A DNA stretch of 64,000 nt from Plectrocnemia conspersa (taxonomy: Eukaryota > Arthropoda > Insecta > Trichoptera > Polycentropodidae). The DNA lies in assembly GCA_009617715.1 (NCBI GenBank), contig VTFK01000136.1, positions 496,001 through 560,000 on the forward strand, written 5' to 3'. Made by a program: the position numbers and the translations under genes. The notes under the pieces are model-generated. The model searched no databases, was not told the origin of the DNA, and saw only the letters and a list, made by a program, of their open reading frames with translations. Of this stretch, positions 39,844 to 52,400 are shown piece by piece (the first letter of the stretch is position 1; each line of letters starts with the position of its first letter).

Positions 39844-42800
39844 ATGGCTTCGGAACTGCCGACGGTCGCGACTCCTCGCTGGAACTCTAAGAAGCAGCGC
39901 TGGACCAAGAGAATGCTCAAGAAGCACTTGCCCATCACTAGATGGCTGCCGCAGTACACCAGCGAGCAGTGGATAGCAGATTTGATAGCTGGAATCACCG
40001 TGGGATTGACTGTGATGCCTCAAGCTCTTGCCTATGCCACTCTGGCTGGATTGGAACCACAGGTATATATATTATATATGAATATATGATATTCTACATA
40101 AACTTATTTTGAGTCAATTTTTTTTATATTGCAAAGTATTATATTATACTATTATTAGCATTATAATTATATTGAAGTCTTATAAAAAGACATTGTATGA
40201 CTCTTTAAAAAATATTGTAAATAGTTTTTTTTCTATTTAGATAATATTGATTCAGCATTCAACTACCATATTTATAATTTTATATGTTAATCATTTGTAG
40301 TATTATATTATCGATAGGGTAATGAATTATAAAATAAAATTATAATGGAATATTTAAATAAATTACTCAGTAGACAATCCTAATATTGTTGTATTTTATA
40401 AAATTAAACAGTATGTTATTATTTCATTGAACATTAACTTATTTTATCATAAATACAAATTTGTAATTAAATTTAGCCAAGCTTAAAACCATTATTGAAA
40501 TATTTATTATTTCTAGCTGTTTTTATATTAATTACTCTATCTGTAGTTAAATTTTATGTTCTTTATTATAGAAGTAACTACAAAATAAATTAAATTGTTT
40601 AAAGTAATATTTGTATTAAAATTTCTAGTTGACAGTACGTCGAAGAAACATGCTTTGTCATTTTTTAGCTCATTAATAAATATATTTTTCTCTAACAAAA
40701 TATAATCAATAAAATATTTGAATCTGAACCTTGAAAGATCGAGCTACTTTAGACCTATAATAATTATTATATATTAGATTTAGGCCGGCCAGCTGTTTCG
40801 CGATGGGCTTTCATAAATTCTTACTTTGTGCTTATAATCTCGCGCTTTGCGCTCGAAACCTTGCTTCTCTGTTAGTGCTATTTACTAAATTATTCGTATT
40901 TGTTGCTTATCTTATCTTATTAGTGAACTTTCGACGTCGTAGGAATTCAAAAATTATTATCAAATAAAAAACAAAAATTAATGTCAGGCATCGTGTTTCG
41001 TACATTTTAGAATATTAATATAAGATTTCTATCAAAAATGTATTTTTATGTAAATCTATCTGAAGACATACCTATACAAATTTAAGAACTATTTCCTAAT
41101 TAAGTTAGCGGTTTTATAATATCAATTAATTTATTTTTCAGTATGGATTGTACTCTTCATTCGTCGGCTGCTTCATATACGTAATTTTCGGTTCTTGCAA
41201 AGACATCACAATTGGACCCACAGCCCTCATGGCTTTGATGACATATCAGCAAATCTCTGAGAGAAACCCGGATTTCGCCGTATTACTGTGCTTCTTGTCC
41301 GGAATCGTTCAAATGCTAATGGGAATACTTCACTTAGGTATGCCTTTATTTGCATTTTATTGTATCGATTGGTTGATTAATCACGGTCTCTTTGTGCAGG
41401 TGTTTTGATTGATTTCATTTCAATACCCGTAACCGTCGGTTTCACGTCGGCCACGTCTGTTATCATAGCTGCTTCACAATTGAAAGGTCTGATGGGACTA
41501 CAGTTCCAATCTAAAAACTTTCTGGATAACATATACAAAGTTTATTTGCACATACACGAGACTAGATTGGCGGATACTTTATTAGGAGTCGGATGCATCG
41601 TCATTCTCTTACTACTAAGGGTATGATCTACTTTTTTGTTAATCTAACGCTTGTTTAAGAATATTTTTTATTTGTAAATGCTAACGAATTCGTAGTAAAA
41701 AATTAGTTTTTAATTAATATATAGATCGTGTGTTTCAGAAACTTAAGCAAATGAAACTGAACGAAGATACGGATAAAGCTAGAGCGATAGCCAAAGCTGT
41801 TTGGTTGTTCTCTACTTCTAGGAACGCTCTTATTGTTATTACATGTTCGATTATAACGTATTTTGCCGAAGAATGGTGGGGCGGATCACCATTTTTGTTA
41901 ACCGGCACAGTCAGGTATGAGATTCTAGTTCTTAATACAACATTTTAAATTATTCACGCGATGATAATATAATAAAATGGAATATATAGTTATAATATAT
42001 GAAGTATTATTTATAACTCATATGTATAATGATTCATATGTGTCAATATGCTGGATGATTTCAGCTATAGGAGTTATAAGAAAATAACGCCTGGATCAGC
42101 GTAATAAGTAAAAACGTTTTTTAATTAATTTTAGATCAGGATTACCACCATTAAGTTTGCCACCGTTTAGTACAACGTTAAATAATCAAACATATAATTT
42201 TGTAGAGATGTGTTCGGAACTCGGTTCTTCGATAGTACTTGTTCCCGTCATTGCCGTTTTGGGAAACGTCGCTATTGCGAAAGCCTTTGGTGAGTATCAG
42301 CGATAATGATTTATTTTTTCAATTATGATTCTATTCTCAATGATGTTCAATGCTTTTAGCGAGTGGTGACAGTGTTGATGCCACTCAAGAATTGGTTACT
42401 CTGTCTTTGTGTAATATTTTGGGGTCGTTCGTGAGGTCTATGCCGATAACTGGCTCGTTTTCTAGATCAGCTGTTAATCATGCTAGCGGTGTCAGAACTC
42501 CATTTGGTGGATTATATACTGGTATGACGGCAAATTATTAATAAAATATAATTATTGTAATATAATCTAATTTTTTACATATTTTTAGGCGTTTTGGTTG
42601 TATTAGCTCTCTCTCTTCTGACTCCGTACTTTTATTACATACCAAAAGCTGCATTGGCTGCTGTCATAATATGCGCCGTTATATTTATGATTGAATATGA
42701 AGTAAACATATTTATATACATAAACTATAATTAATCATATATATTATTTAACATATATTATTTTTATTTAGGTTGTGAAACCAATGTGGCGATCGAGTCG

Positions 42801-45189
42801 GAAAGATCTCATTCCAACATTTGTGACATTTTTACTGTGTTTGATTGTCGGTGTAGAAATTGGAATTATTTTGGGTGTTGCTGTTAATATCGTCTTTCTA
42901 CTTTATCCAAGTGCAAGACCTACGTTACACGTGGAAAAGGACACGGTAATATATACAGATTAACGTTAATGTTACCTTAATATTCTAGAAATTTCTAGAA
43001 ATGCAATCAGTAAAATTATTACGTATTTAAGCACTCTATAAAGTTCTGGAATATTGTAGGAAGTATTTATCAATTTTAGAATGTGCGTAAGAATCTTTTA
43101 TAATGTGTTACAGTCAGATAGAAGATTCTCATGTACTTTCAGCTTCTAAAATATTGTAGAAAGATCTAATAAGTACTACAAATGTAACATAAAGATTTTT
43201 AAATATGTTCATTAGTTTCCTTAGTACTTTTATTATCTTTATTATTTTATCTGAATTATTCTACAAAAAGAATGTACTTTTTAAAGCCCTTCTATGTTAT
43301 GAAATATTGTAATTAGTTTTAAAAAGTACTAAAAATTTTATATACGTATGTATTATATTTTTTAAATATGTTCACAAATTGCATTAGTAGTATATAATTA
43401 TCTAGAACCTTCTACAATTGGAAGATTCTAGTGTTCTACTTTCTAAAGCCCTTGCTCTCGAATCTAAGCCTGTCAGAATTTGTTTGTTTTGAATAATACG
43501 CTCAAAAATTCGCGCTTTGCACTCATAATCTCAAGCTTATTTAATATATTTTTTATATATTAGTGAACATTAGACATTTTAATTAATCAGAGATATTTAT
43601 TACAACAAAATCATGTATTAATCTTAAAAACTTACTTTTTAAACCCTTTTTAGGTTATGAAATATTGTTTTTTAAAAAAAAGTACCACAAATTAAGAAAC
43701 AAAATAGTATTGAAGAATGTTCATAAATGTTCTTAATACTATAGAATTATCCAGAATCTTTTACAATTGTAAGATTCTACTGTACTTGCTAATCTTAATA
43801 TAGTTGAAAATTCCAAAAAAATAATCTTAATATAGTTGAAAATTCCAAAAAATAAAAAGTTGAATCTTGTTTATATGCAACATAAAGGACACTTTTTATT
43901 CATATGTCCGTGCGTGCTCTTGCTCATACTGAATCTAAGCTTGGTGGTAGGTAATAGAAATATGCGCTCAAAAATTCGCGCATTGTGCTCACAATCTCAA
44001 GCTTGTTTAATAATTTTATTTATATACTCGTAAACATTTGACGTTTTATTAAATCAAGAATATTTATTACGTTCAAATAATATAATAATCATAAAAAATA
44101 CTTTTTAAAGCCTCTTTAAGTTATGAAATATTGTTTTAAAAAAGTGCAATAGAATTATCTACAATTTGATTGATTTTTATGAACCTGAAATATTGTAAAA
44201 TGTTCTAAAAAATGTCAATTAGAATAATTAGTAATCTAATATTTAGTTCTAAAATATTGTAGATAGATCTCAAATGCATTACTAATTTAAACCTATTTTG
44301 TAACTAATATATTAGCTATATTTTCTTTGTCTTTTGCAAACTTTTTTGTACACTCGAATTTTACAGACACTACAGCCAATTTTAATATTAATACTATTAT
44401 AAAAATGCCAAAAATACATTTCATAACGAAATAAATTTTATTAGTTTATAAATGACTATGTAATAAATTTTAAAGTCATGATTTACATTTATTAATATTA
44501 AGTTTATCATATTTACAGACAACTTCTGGAGTAGAATACTTACTGGTCACTCCTGGCAATAGCTTATATTTCCCAGGCGTTGATTATATCAGAGCTTCTG
44601 TCAGTAAAGCTGCCACAAAACAAGGCGGATGCTATTTACCTGTGATAGTTGATTGTCGATACGTTTTGGGTAAAAATCTTTCTTCTCACTTCTGCATATT
44701 TTTATTTTATATAATAATATAAATCTGGTTGATAAAATTACAGGCGCTGATTTCACAGCAGCTAAAGGTATAGCCGCTTTAGCTGACGATTTTGCTAAAC
44801 GAGGACAACCGTTAGTATTTTACAACCCTCGTTCTACAGTTGTGGATGTTTTCAAAGGAGCGTCTATCACTAGTTTCCAATATGTGATGGGACATAACGA
44901 ATTGGACAGTTATCTGAATGGTAATTAATAATACTATATTATTTTATTAACATGGATTTGATTTTATATTATTGTTTATTCATTATTAGGATTTGGTAAT
45001 CGTACAGTTTCGACCGGAAAAAATGATATGAAGATGATTGAATCTGTTAAGAATATTCAGGATAATGCGCAAGAGCTTCTCGAAGTTATATCACCAAATA
45101 AGAACGGTCTGCCGAATTCAGAGGGTCAAAGCAGCCAACCGCTATTAGAAAAGAACAACGTACAGATTGTTAAAAGGACGCCATCTTAA
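39844..45189 (+). CDS. SLC26-type sulfate/anion transporter (paralogue 2), 11 coding exons
   Basis: This gene is predicted to encode a 647-residue SLC26/SulP anion transporter. Coding exons are 39844-40062, 41142-41337, 41400-41620, 41739-41914, 42135-42289, 42360-42521, 42589-42701, 42772-42945, 44519-44669, 44744-44920 and 44990-45189. All join in frame with GT/AG introns. The N-terminal 50 residues are basic and hydrophilic. The signature MPQALAYATLAGLEPQYGLY covers residues 58-77, followed by ITIGPTALMALM, FTSATSVIIAASQLKGLMGL, SFSRSAVNHASGVRTPFGGL and PKAALAAVII. The STAS domain starts near residue 473 (YLLVTPGNSLYFPGVDYIR) and includes VIVDCRYVLGADFTAAKGI. A polar C-terminal tail has a dileucine-like SQPLLEK. 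Exons 2, 3 and 6 equal those of paralogue 1 in length; the intron after FMIEYE is at a different site. Introns 1 and 8 are long (1.08 and 1.57 kb). The substrate is inferred from family only. Confidence 0.95.
43270..44300. repeat. Three-unit tandem array in intron 8 of transporter 2
   Basis: The phrase actttttaaagcccttYta...gttatgaaatattg recurs near 43275, 43631 and 44099. Each unit also carries agaattatcYagaaYcttYtacaattg. Two units carry ctcaaaaattcgcgctttgc or its variant, followed by caatctcaagctt. Spacing is about 356 and 468 bp. No coding content was found. Confidence 0.7.
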
Positions 45190-45876
45190 TAATTAAATAT
45201 GTGATATAACGATTACTGTACATAATTCGATTTTTAGTATACATATATAAAAATAATGTACAATATAATATTAGCGTTAAGATATTTGTACTTACATCGC
45301 AGTATTTTATCAATGTATGTGTAGGATGGTTTTGAATTGATGTTGTTTATTTATTATTGTCAATTTGTGTGATATTTATACTGAAACGGAGTAATTTGTG
45401 TTATATGTTATTATCTAATCAATGACATATTAAAAAGTTATATTGCAGATGTAAAATATAACTTTCACCCTACTGACTTAAATGAATCTCGTTCTTTAAA
45501 AATTACATTATTGATTTTTAAGATATACTATAGACTATTTTAAATAGCATTTATGGAGCATTTAAGTTTTGTTTTAAATATGAACTATCGAATACACAGA
45601 TTGGATTATGATTAAGTTTTTTGTACAAATACTTTATTGTATAACCTTTATTATTATGTTCCTCTTAAGTGTTTGTATTTACGTATTGTTTTATTTGCGA
45701 ACATACTGCAATTTTATTCTTTATTGTTGCGTTTCAGACAATTTTTATGTAATCATTTAAGATATACATGCATACAATGTATATCAATTTATAGTTTAAT
45801 TCATAATTAGATTTTTACTTATAAATACATTTTATAAATAATTTAACTGTAGTTTTATTTTTAATGTCGATAGATC

Positions 45877-45882
45877 AATAAA
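45877..45882 (+). terminator. Poly(A) signal of transporter 2
   Basis: AATAAA (in gatcaataaacac) lies about 690 bases after the stop codon. It is the best candidate found, giving a 3' UTR of about 0.7 kb that ends beside the converging minus-strand gene. Confidence 0.5.
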
Positions 45883-45903
45883 CACAAATTTATAATTAAT
45901 TAT

Positions 45904-45909
45904 TTTATT
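45904..45909 (-). terminator. Candidate poly(A) signal of the Asp-rich gene
   Basis: TTTATT on the plus strand reads AATAAA on the minus strand, about 520 bases past the stop at 46433. No closer canonical hexamer was seen. Its position next to the opposite poly(A) signal at 45877 suggests tail-to-tail 3' ends that nearly meet or overlap. Confidence 0.45.
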
Positions 45910-46432
45910 AATTTAAATAAATACTTATAATCACAATAAATAAATAAATGCATCGTTTTTGAGTCCACATTTCACTCGATTAAAAAATTCCCGACTGAAA
46001 TGAATGCAGAAAACGTTCACCCTGTTGTATAAAAAAACCTTCACACCTTTATATTATAAACTTAATCTTATAAATGCGAAAACTGGTATTACCATAATAT
46101 ATAATAAATGCACGATTTCAATAGAACGATTCACAATTGTTGCCGCATGAACAACGATGAACATTTACTAAAATTATATACTTAAAAATAACTTTGCTTT
46201 TCTTGATAGATATCATCGTTGTTAATGCAACGTATTCAAATGTTTTTTTAATATATAACTGAGGCAAGATAACCGATAGACAATCATGAGTTCTAAATTT
46301 CGCAATAAATACAATTTTAATACGAATGACTATTAAATGGGAAATAAATTACTTAAAATTAACTATCATATTAAATTATGGGAGACGGATCTCCTCGGCG
46401 GATGAAAGTGTAGTACAAGTTATGAGACTAGG

Positions 46433-49400
46433 CTAACAACAGTTCTTTAACAGTGATCTAGTCACCGAAGTCAGTTTCTGCGAGACGACTGAAGCTATGT
46501 GAGAGCTGCGTTGCCAGATGAATCTCGTCGTTCTGTCGTGATTGTCTACGCTGTCGACACGAACCTGCAACATCACACACCTTTTCATAAAAATGTTTTT
46601 AACTTTCGATCACATTCAATACATTAACATTAATAATGTTATAACAAAAATAATAATTGTCACAAGTACATCTTTTAAAACAACAACAATGGTAATAAAT
46701 ATAATTATTGTATAAATACATCAATGTTAAAATCACGAATATCTGTAAAATTTCAGTTTAGAAAGCAGTAAGAAAACACTGAAAACATATATACAAGTGT
46801 GAGTCAAACGATAATCTTTAAAATGTAATAAAAATTCAAAACACAATTCTGTAAATTGTCATTAGTGTTACATATGGTTTGATGAGTAGATTACATGTGG
46901 CAATATGAATCAATCATACACTACTACGGCACAGCAGTAGCTTAAAATATCCACCGCACATGAAACATGCATTATATCATTTGCTTTTTCGTAAAGACGG
47001 TATGAATCCTACTAATCAACGAATGAAATTTGAGTATAATGATACAAATGTAAAAGAGCAGACTTATCTGGACTAGGTCAGCACACCAGGTAGTGACATT
47101 AATATCTATTGAAACAAAAATAACTGAGTATACTGAGCATATCACATTGTCTATAATGTTCTGCAGTTCCACAAAGCGTTTTTAAGCAGAAAATGATGGC
47201 TTCCTAACAATAGTTATAACTGGAGATAAATCCTGGATTCACTACCACTGAATAGAACAAGAACCATTCTTTAACTTTTCACTGAAACAATGAACACAAG
47301 CATCTTCCAGAAAGATCATGCTGACTTTCTTTAGTGTAAAACAAAGAATAATTTCAAAACACTATGTATCCAAAGAAAATAATACAAAAATCATCTCTGA
47401 TTTCATCTCTACATCTTTATACTGTTGAAAGAGGAAATGAGAGAGAAGCGAGGTTCAGGTCCAACAAAGAGGTGCTGCAGTGGGTGCACTCTTTTTGAGT
47501 GCGCATGTTTTTAAATGTATCTGTACATTTTCTAAGCGTTGTATTTAGCATCATGGATACTACGTAGAAAAATATGTATTTTTTAGAAAAAATATCGGAT
47601 AAAATATATTTAAACTTTTCATTTGGCTCTCTTTGTATCAAATATATTGAAGGTAAATATCTTTAAATATCCATATAAGTTATAATTGTTCTACAATAAA
47701 TTCAAATTAGCCTTAAAAAAGAGAAGTTTAGGTCTGACGAAGATGTGCTAGTTTTTTAAACTGCGCAGCTTTCTATATGTATCCATTCATTTTTCAAACT
47801 CTTAAAAACATGTATCGGTTGATATGAATATTATATATATATATAGAAAAATTATATGCTTTAAGCTATTTAGCAAATTTATAATAATTTTTGCTTTAAT
47901 ATTACATAATATTAAATCATGAAATAAATTAAAATATTTTTTTTATTTCACATGATTTTTATATAGTTATCATTACTAACTATTTTTTATTCATTATAGT
48001 TATATATTTTTTATATTTTAATTTTAGTTTAGGACACGTTTGATGTTAGTTAACATATATTTTGAAACGAGAATGAAATTTAAACTACTGGATTTGTCTT
48101 ATTTTGATTAAATCAACACAGAAAACAATTTAAATACAACCAGTGGTGGCAATAAAACAATCACTTAACCAATCTTTAACTATTTAATGGTTGTTCTATT
48201 GATATTTTTTAAGCCTTTTTAAGACAAATTTATATTTGCTGTACCATACAAATTTAAGATGATTTTTCACGAAAAAAGTATAAATTTGGCTGATTTTTAA
48301 GTATTATTGTGGTAATAAACTGTTAATTTTCTCTAGTAAGGAAAATATTAAGTCAAATATTCGAAAATTTCAGACTTGACTTTGGGTGAAAATAACAAAT
48401 ATATAAAAAAAAATCATCATGCTAGACTTTGTGTTTTGCTACTACACTTAAAGCAAATTTAGTTTTAAAAAATCACTTTTAGTCAATCTTTTAATCAGTT
48501 TTATAACATATTTTTAATATTATTTGATTTATCGATTACTAAAAGTGTATATTGATTAACGTCACTCTTGATATTTTCTGACACATATTCTATAAATATA
48601 TATCATAGCGGAAAAATAGCGACAAAATTGTTTTAAAATAAAACTTCAAAATAACTTATGAACTAAATACATTTGACAATTTTAAAATTAGTATTTCATT
48701 TAAGTCATCGATATTATTCATAGACATGCTTTTATTTTGTATAATAGAAATAATAGATAAACACATGATCTTCATACTAATTAAAAACAATTAATTAACA
48801 CAAATAATGTAAAGATTAGCCACACAATCTATACGTGCATACTTTAACTACGCTACCTATTTAAAGAATTCTACTGTCGTATTGTGGACGGTCTGTAATT
48901 GAAGGAATGCATTTATAATCTATTTCGTCCGATATGTTACACAAAATTGTCTTCAAAATTGAATTCAAATGAAATATAATACTAACTTGTTTAGGTTGTA
49001 GCACTTTAATCGAATGGAGAGTCGCTCCTCCGCCGTTCTTGATCCTCAACGTCAATTTCCCCAACATTTCAGTAGTCGTGGCTGTGGCGCTCTTCAATTC
49101 CTTCTTGGCTCCGCGTCCGGTCTGCAAAATCAACAATTTCATGTATAAGCATCACAAACATAACCCAAAAGTGTTGTGGATTTATTCAATTGAGTAGGCG
49201 TTGAAAACCAAGAGGTCGTAACCCAAATTGTTCAGTCGATAATTCGAACATTACACTAAGTATTTTTACCGGCGTGAAAGAATTGTATAAATATTCAAAT
49301 GGCCGCTTTCACTGTGTCAATCTTAAAGAATGTGTTAAATATGCAAAGTACCTCCTTTTCCACTTTGAGGATCATCGGTCCCATTGTAAAGTCGGTCTTG

Positions 49401-52400
49401 ACTGTCGTGTGATTGGCCATTATGTTGACAGTCACGTCGCCGCTCCTCTTCAGAGAAGACAATCCAAAGAGCGTTCCCTTAGCTCTGGGTTTGCTCCTCT
49501 TGTTCTGTTTTCCCTTATTCTTCTTCTTCTTATTCTTCTTCTTATTGCCGCTTTCGTTGGAAGCCCTATTTCCGGTTGGCGTTGTGTTGCTGCTTTGTAC
49601 CGAATTCTGGGCCATCGTAACCGCATTCCGAGTGGTGGCTGTCGTTTGGGTGCTGGATTCTATAATCAATTCAGCTGTCGTCTTAGCCTGTTCTGCCTTT
49701 TCGGTAGTCGTAGTTCTAGCTGTCGTCTGTTCTTTGGTGGTAGACACTTGAGTAGTTGCCGCTTTAGTCGTGGCAGAAGTTTGAGGAACGGACACTGTAG
49801 ATATTCTTATGATAGATACTGGCGAAGAAGATGTAGAAGGAGACACTTGGATTGTAGTCGTTGCTGCCTTCGGTGATACTGCAGCTTTGGTTGAGGGCAT
49901 ATCTTCCGTCACTTTGGTCTCGATTTCATTCAAGATTGTCGTCATCTCTACGCTTTTGCCAAAACGCCTCTTAGAATGTCCCTTGCGTTTCCTTCAAATA
50001 AGATTAAAATATAACATAAATAATCATATTCTGAAATAATATATATGTAAATATCTTACTTATTTTTGTTGCTCTTTTTGACTCCTTTCTTTCCGCTCTT
50101 TTTCTTGGTGTCTACAGGTTGAAGCCTAACACTCACTGGATCGTAGGATTTCCTTAAAATGTTGTTCATGCGTCCAAGAATGTTGTCAACGAATCGGTTG
50201 TATTTGGCTACGTATATTGCTGGCATGCGATTGCTTGTAGGTGGTTTTTCAACTATAGCTCCTGTTTGGAATTTTAACGTAATTCTTAAGCATTGTTTCT
50301 TGAATATTTAGTAAAAAAATACTACATAAAACTTGACCGAATCAAATTTGTATGTTGTTACAATTCAATGTGTTTAGTGTAGTGTATGTATTCTTATGTA
50401 TGTATCTTAGACTTATTTATATTTTCAATGTTTATATATTTTAATACTTATTTTTATGATGTGTTTATATTATTATGAAAATATTTTTTTATAAATATAT
50501 TAAAGAAAATTTATACTAAGTAATATAAAATTATATTATCTTAAAATATTCACAACTGTTAATATTTTTAATAAAATTAATTAAAAATATTAGATAACAA
50601 ACTTTTTTAAATTAATTGATTTATTGACTTATTATAATATACGTATAGTAGTTTTAATATGATTTTAGAAACATCGCTGAATTATTCGATTAATATTTAA
50701 TTTAACTTGTATATTTTAAAGCATTTTTTAATATTATATGTTAAATATATACACTTTGATAAAATTCAATTAATCATTATTTCTTTATCTTATTTTTAGT
50801 CATAAAATAAATAACTTTTACTATATTAAGCTCTTTAAATTTTACTAATTTATTATATTTATATAAATCGAAAAATAATTATCATATTAGAAAATTACTT
50901 TATTTTAATACTACAAAATATTTTATAAATATATTATATGTCTTTTTACTAAGATAATAAAGAATTCTATATCTTAAATTATAAATAGAATTATTAATTA
51001 AAAATATATTTAATCCTACACATATTTTTTATCCAAAACGATTTAAGATCCATTCTAACAAATGTTAGGTTTGAGATAATTTTTTAAACATCAATACGAT
51101 ATTTTATAGAAAATTTAATTTGTATATCCTTAAACATATATTATATATCTATGTAAAATAACTGTTACATATGCACATCGATAAAATATAAATTAAGTTT
51201 CATCTTCCTTATATTTGTTTTAACCATTTTATTATCATTTAAAAATAACTTTTACTTTCTCAAATTCTAAACCCCTCTATTTTATTAGTGTATTATATGA
51301 TATTTATATAATTTAAAAAAATAGAAAATTATTTTATTATAATGCTACGAAATCTGTTATTTTAATATTTGTATATTTTAGAAAATAAATAAATTTTAAT
51401 ATCTTAAAATTATAATAATTGTTATTATAATTAATAAATATATTAACGAATAAGCATATTTTTCGAGTAAATTGTTATAAGACCCATTCTGATATATTTT
51501 AAGTTTAAGATCATTGATTTATCGAAAATATAAAATTGTATTTTAAATTAATTTTTATATTTCAAACACATTCTTTATAGGCAAATTAATTAATTCTTAT
51601 ATATAAATCTTTGATATTTTTTCCCATTCATAATTTTTCTACATCTTTGATATATATTTGTAAATTTGGTGTTTATTGTATTTATATAATTCGGGGGAAA
51701 ATTATCATATTAGAAAAGGACTTTTACTTTATTATATAAAATCTGTTTTTTTTTATTTATTTTAGATAATTTATTATTTTACTAAATTAAAATCTTTAGT
51801 CTAATTATATACAAAATGTATATGTATATGTAATAAAATTATTTTAAAAAAATTTAAAAATATGAAATGCCAAAATTTCTCGAAATAAATTGATTAAATA
51901 ATAATAATTTTAAATTTAGAATATAAAATACAATTTTTTTTAAATAAATTTAATAATATATGAAAAAGAAAATTCCTTTTCTTTATTATAATAATATGAA
52001 ATCTGTTTTTTTTTCATATAAACTACTAAATTTAATTTTAAACTTTTATTAAATTTGAGTTTTTATATAAGAAAATACATCATAATATTATCTTTATAGT
52101 CAGTAGTAAAAATATCTATGGATTCACCTTGACAGAGGTTTGTCTTGTAGAACTTACATTTGGAAAAAAATTAAGCAACTGGACTCTAGATTAACAGGCC
52201 GTAAATTAAAATTTTCATTAGCAAATAAATACTGATATTCAAAACAATAATGATTCCAATATGGGCATATGTGCTCAGATCTGGGGTGCTTCCTCCAGGT
52301 CAAATATAAATATTGTACAGAGGTTCCAAAATAAAGTTCTCCGTATCTAATAAACACTCTTTGGTATATATATTCTAAACGAGTACATTGACAGTGACTG

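Noticed and set aside
49274..50039. Plus-strand frames up to 200 codons
   Set aside because: They lie opposite the Thr/Lys-rich exon (49991-49352) whose splice sites and phases fit the minus-strand gene; the plus frames have no splice support or recognisable motif.
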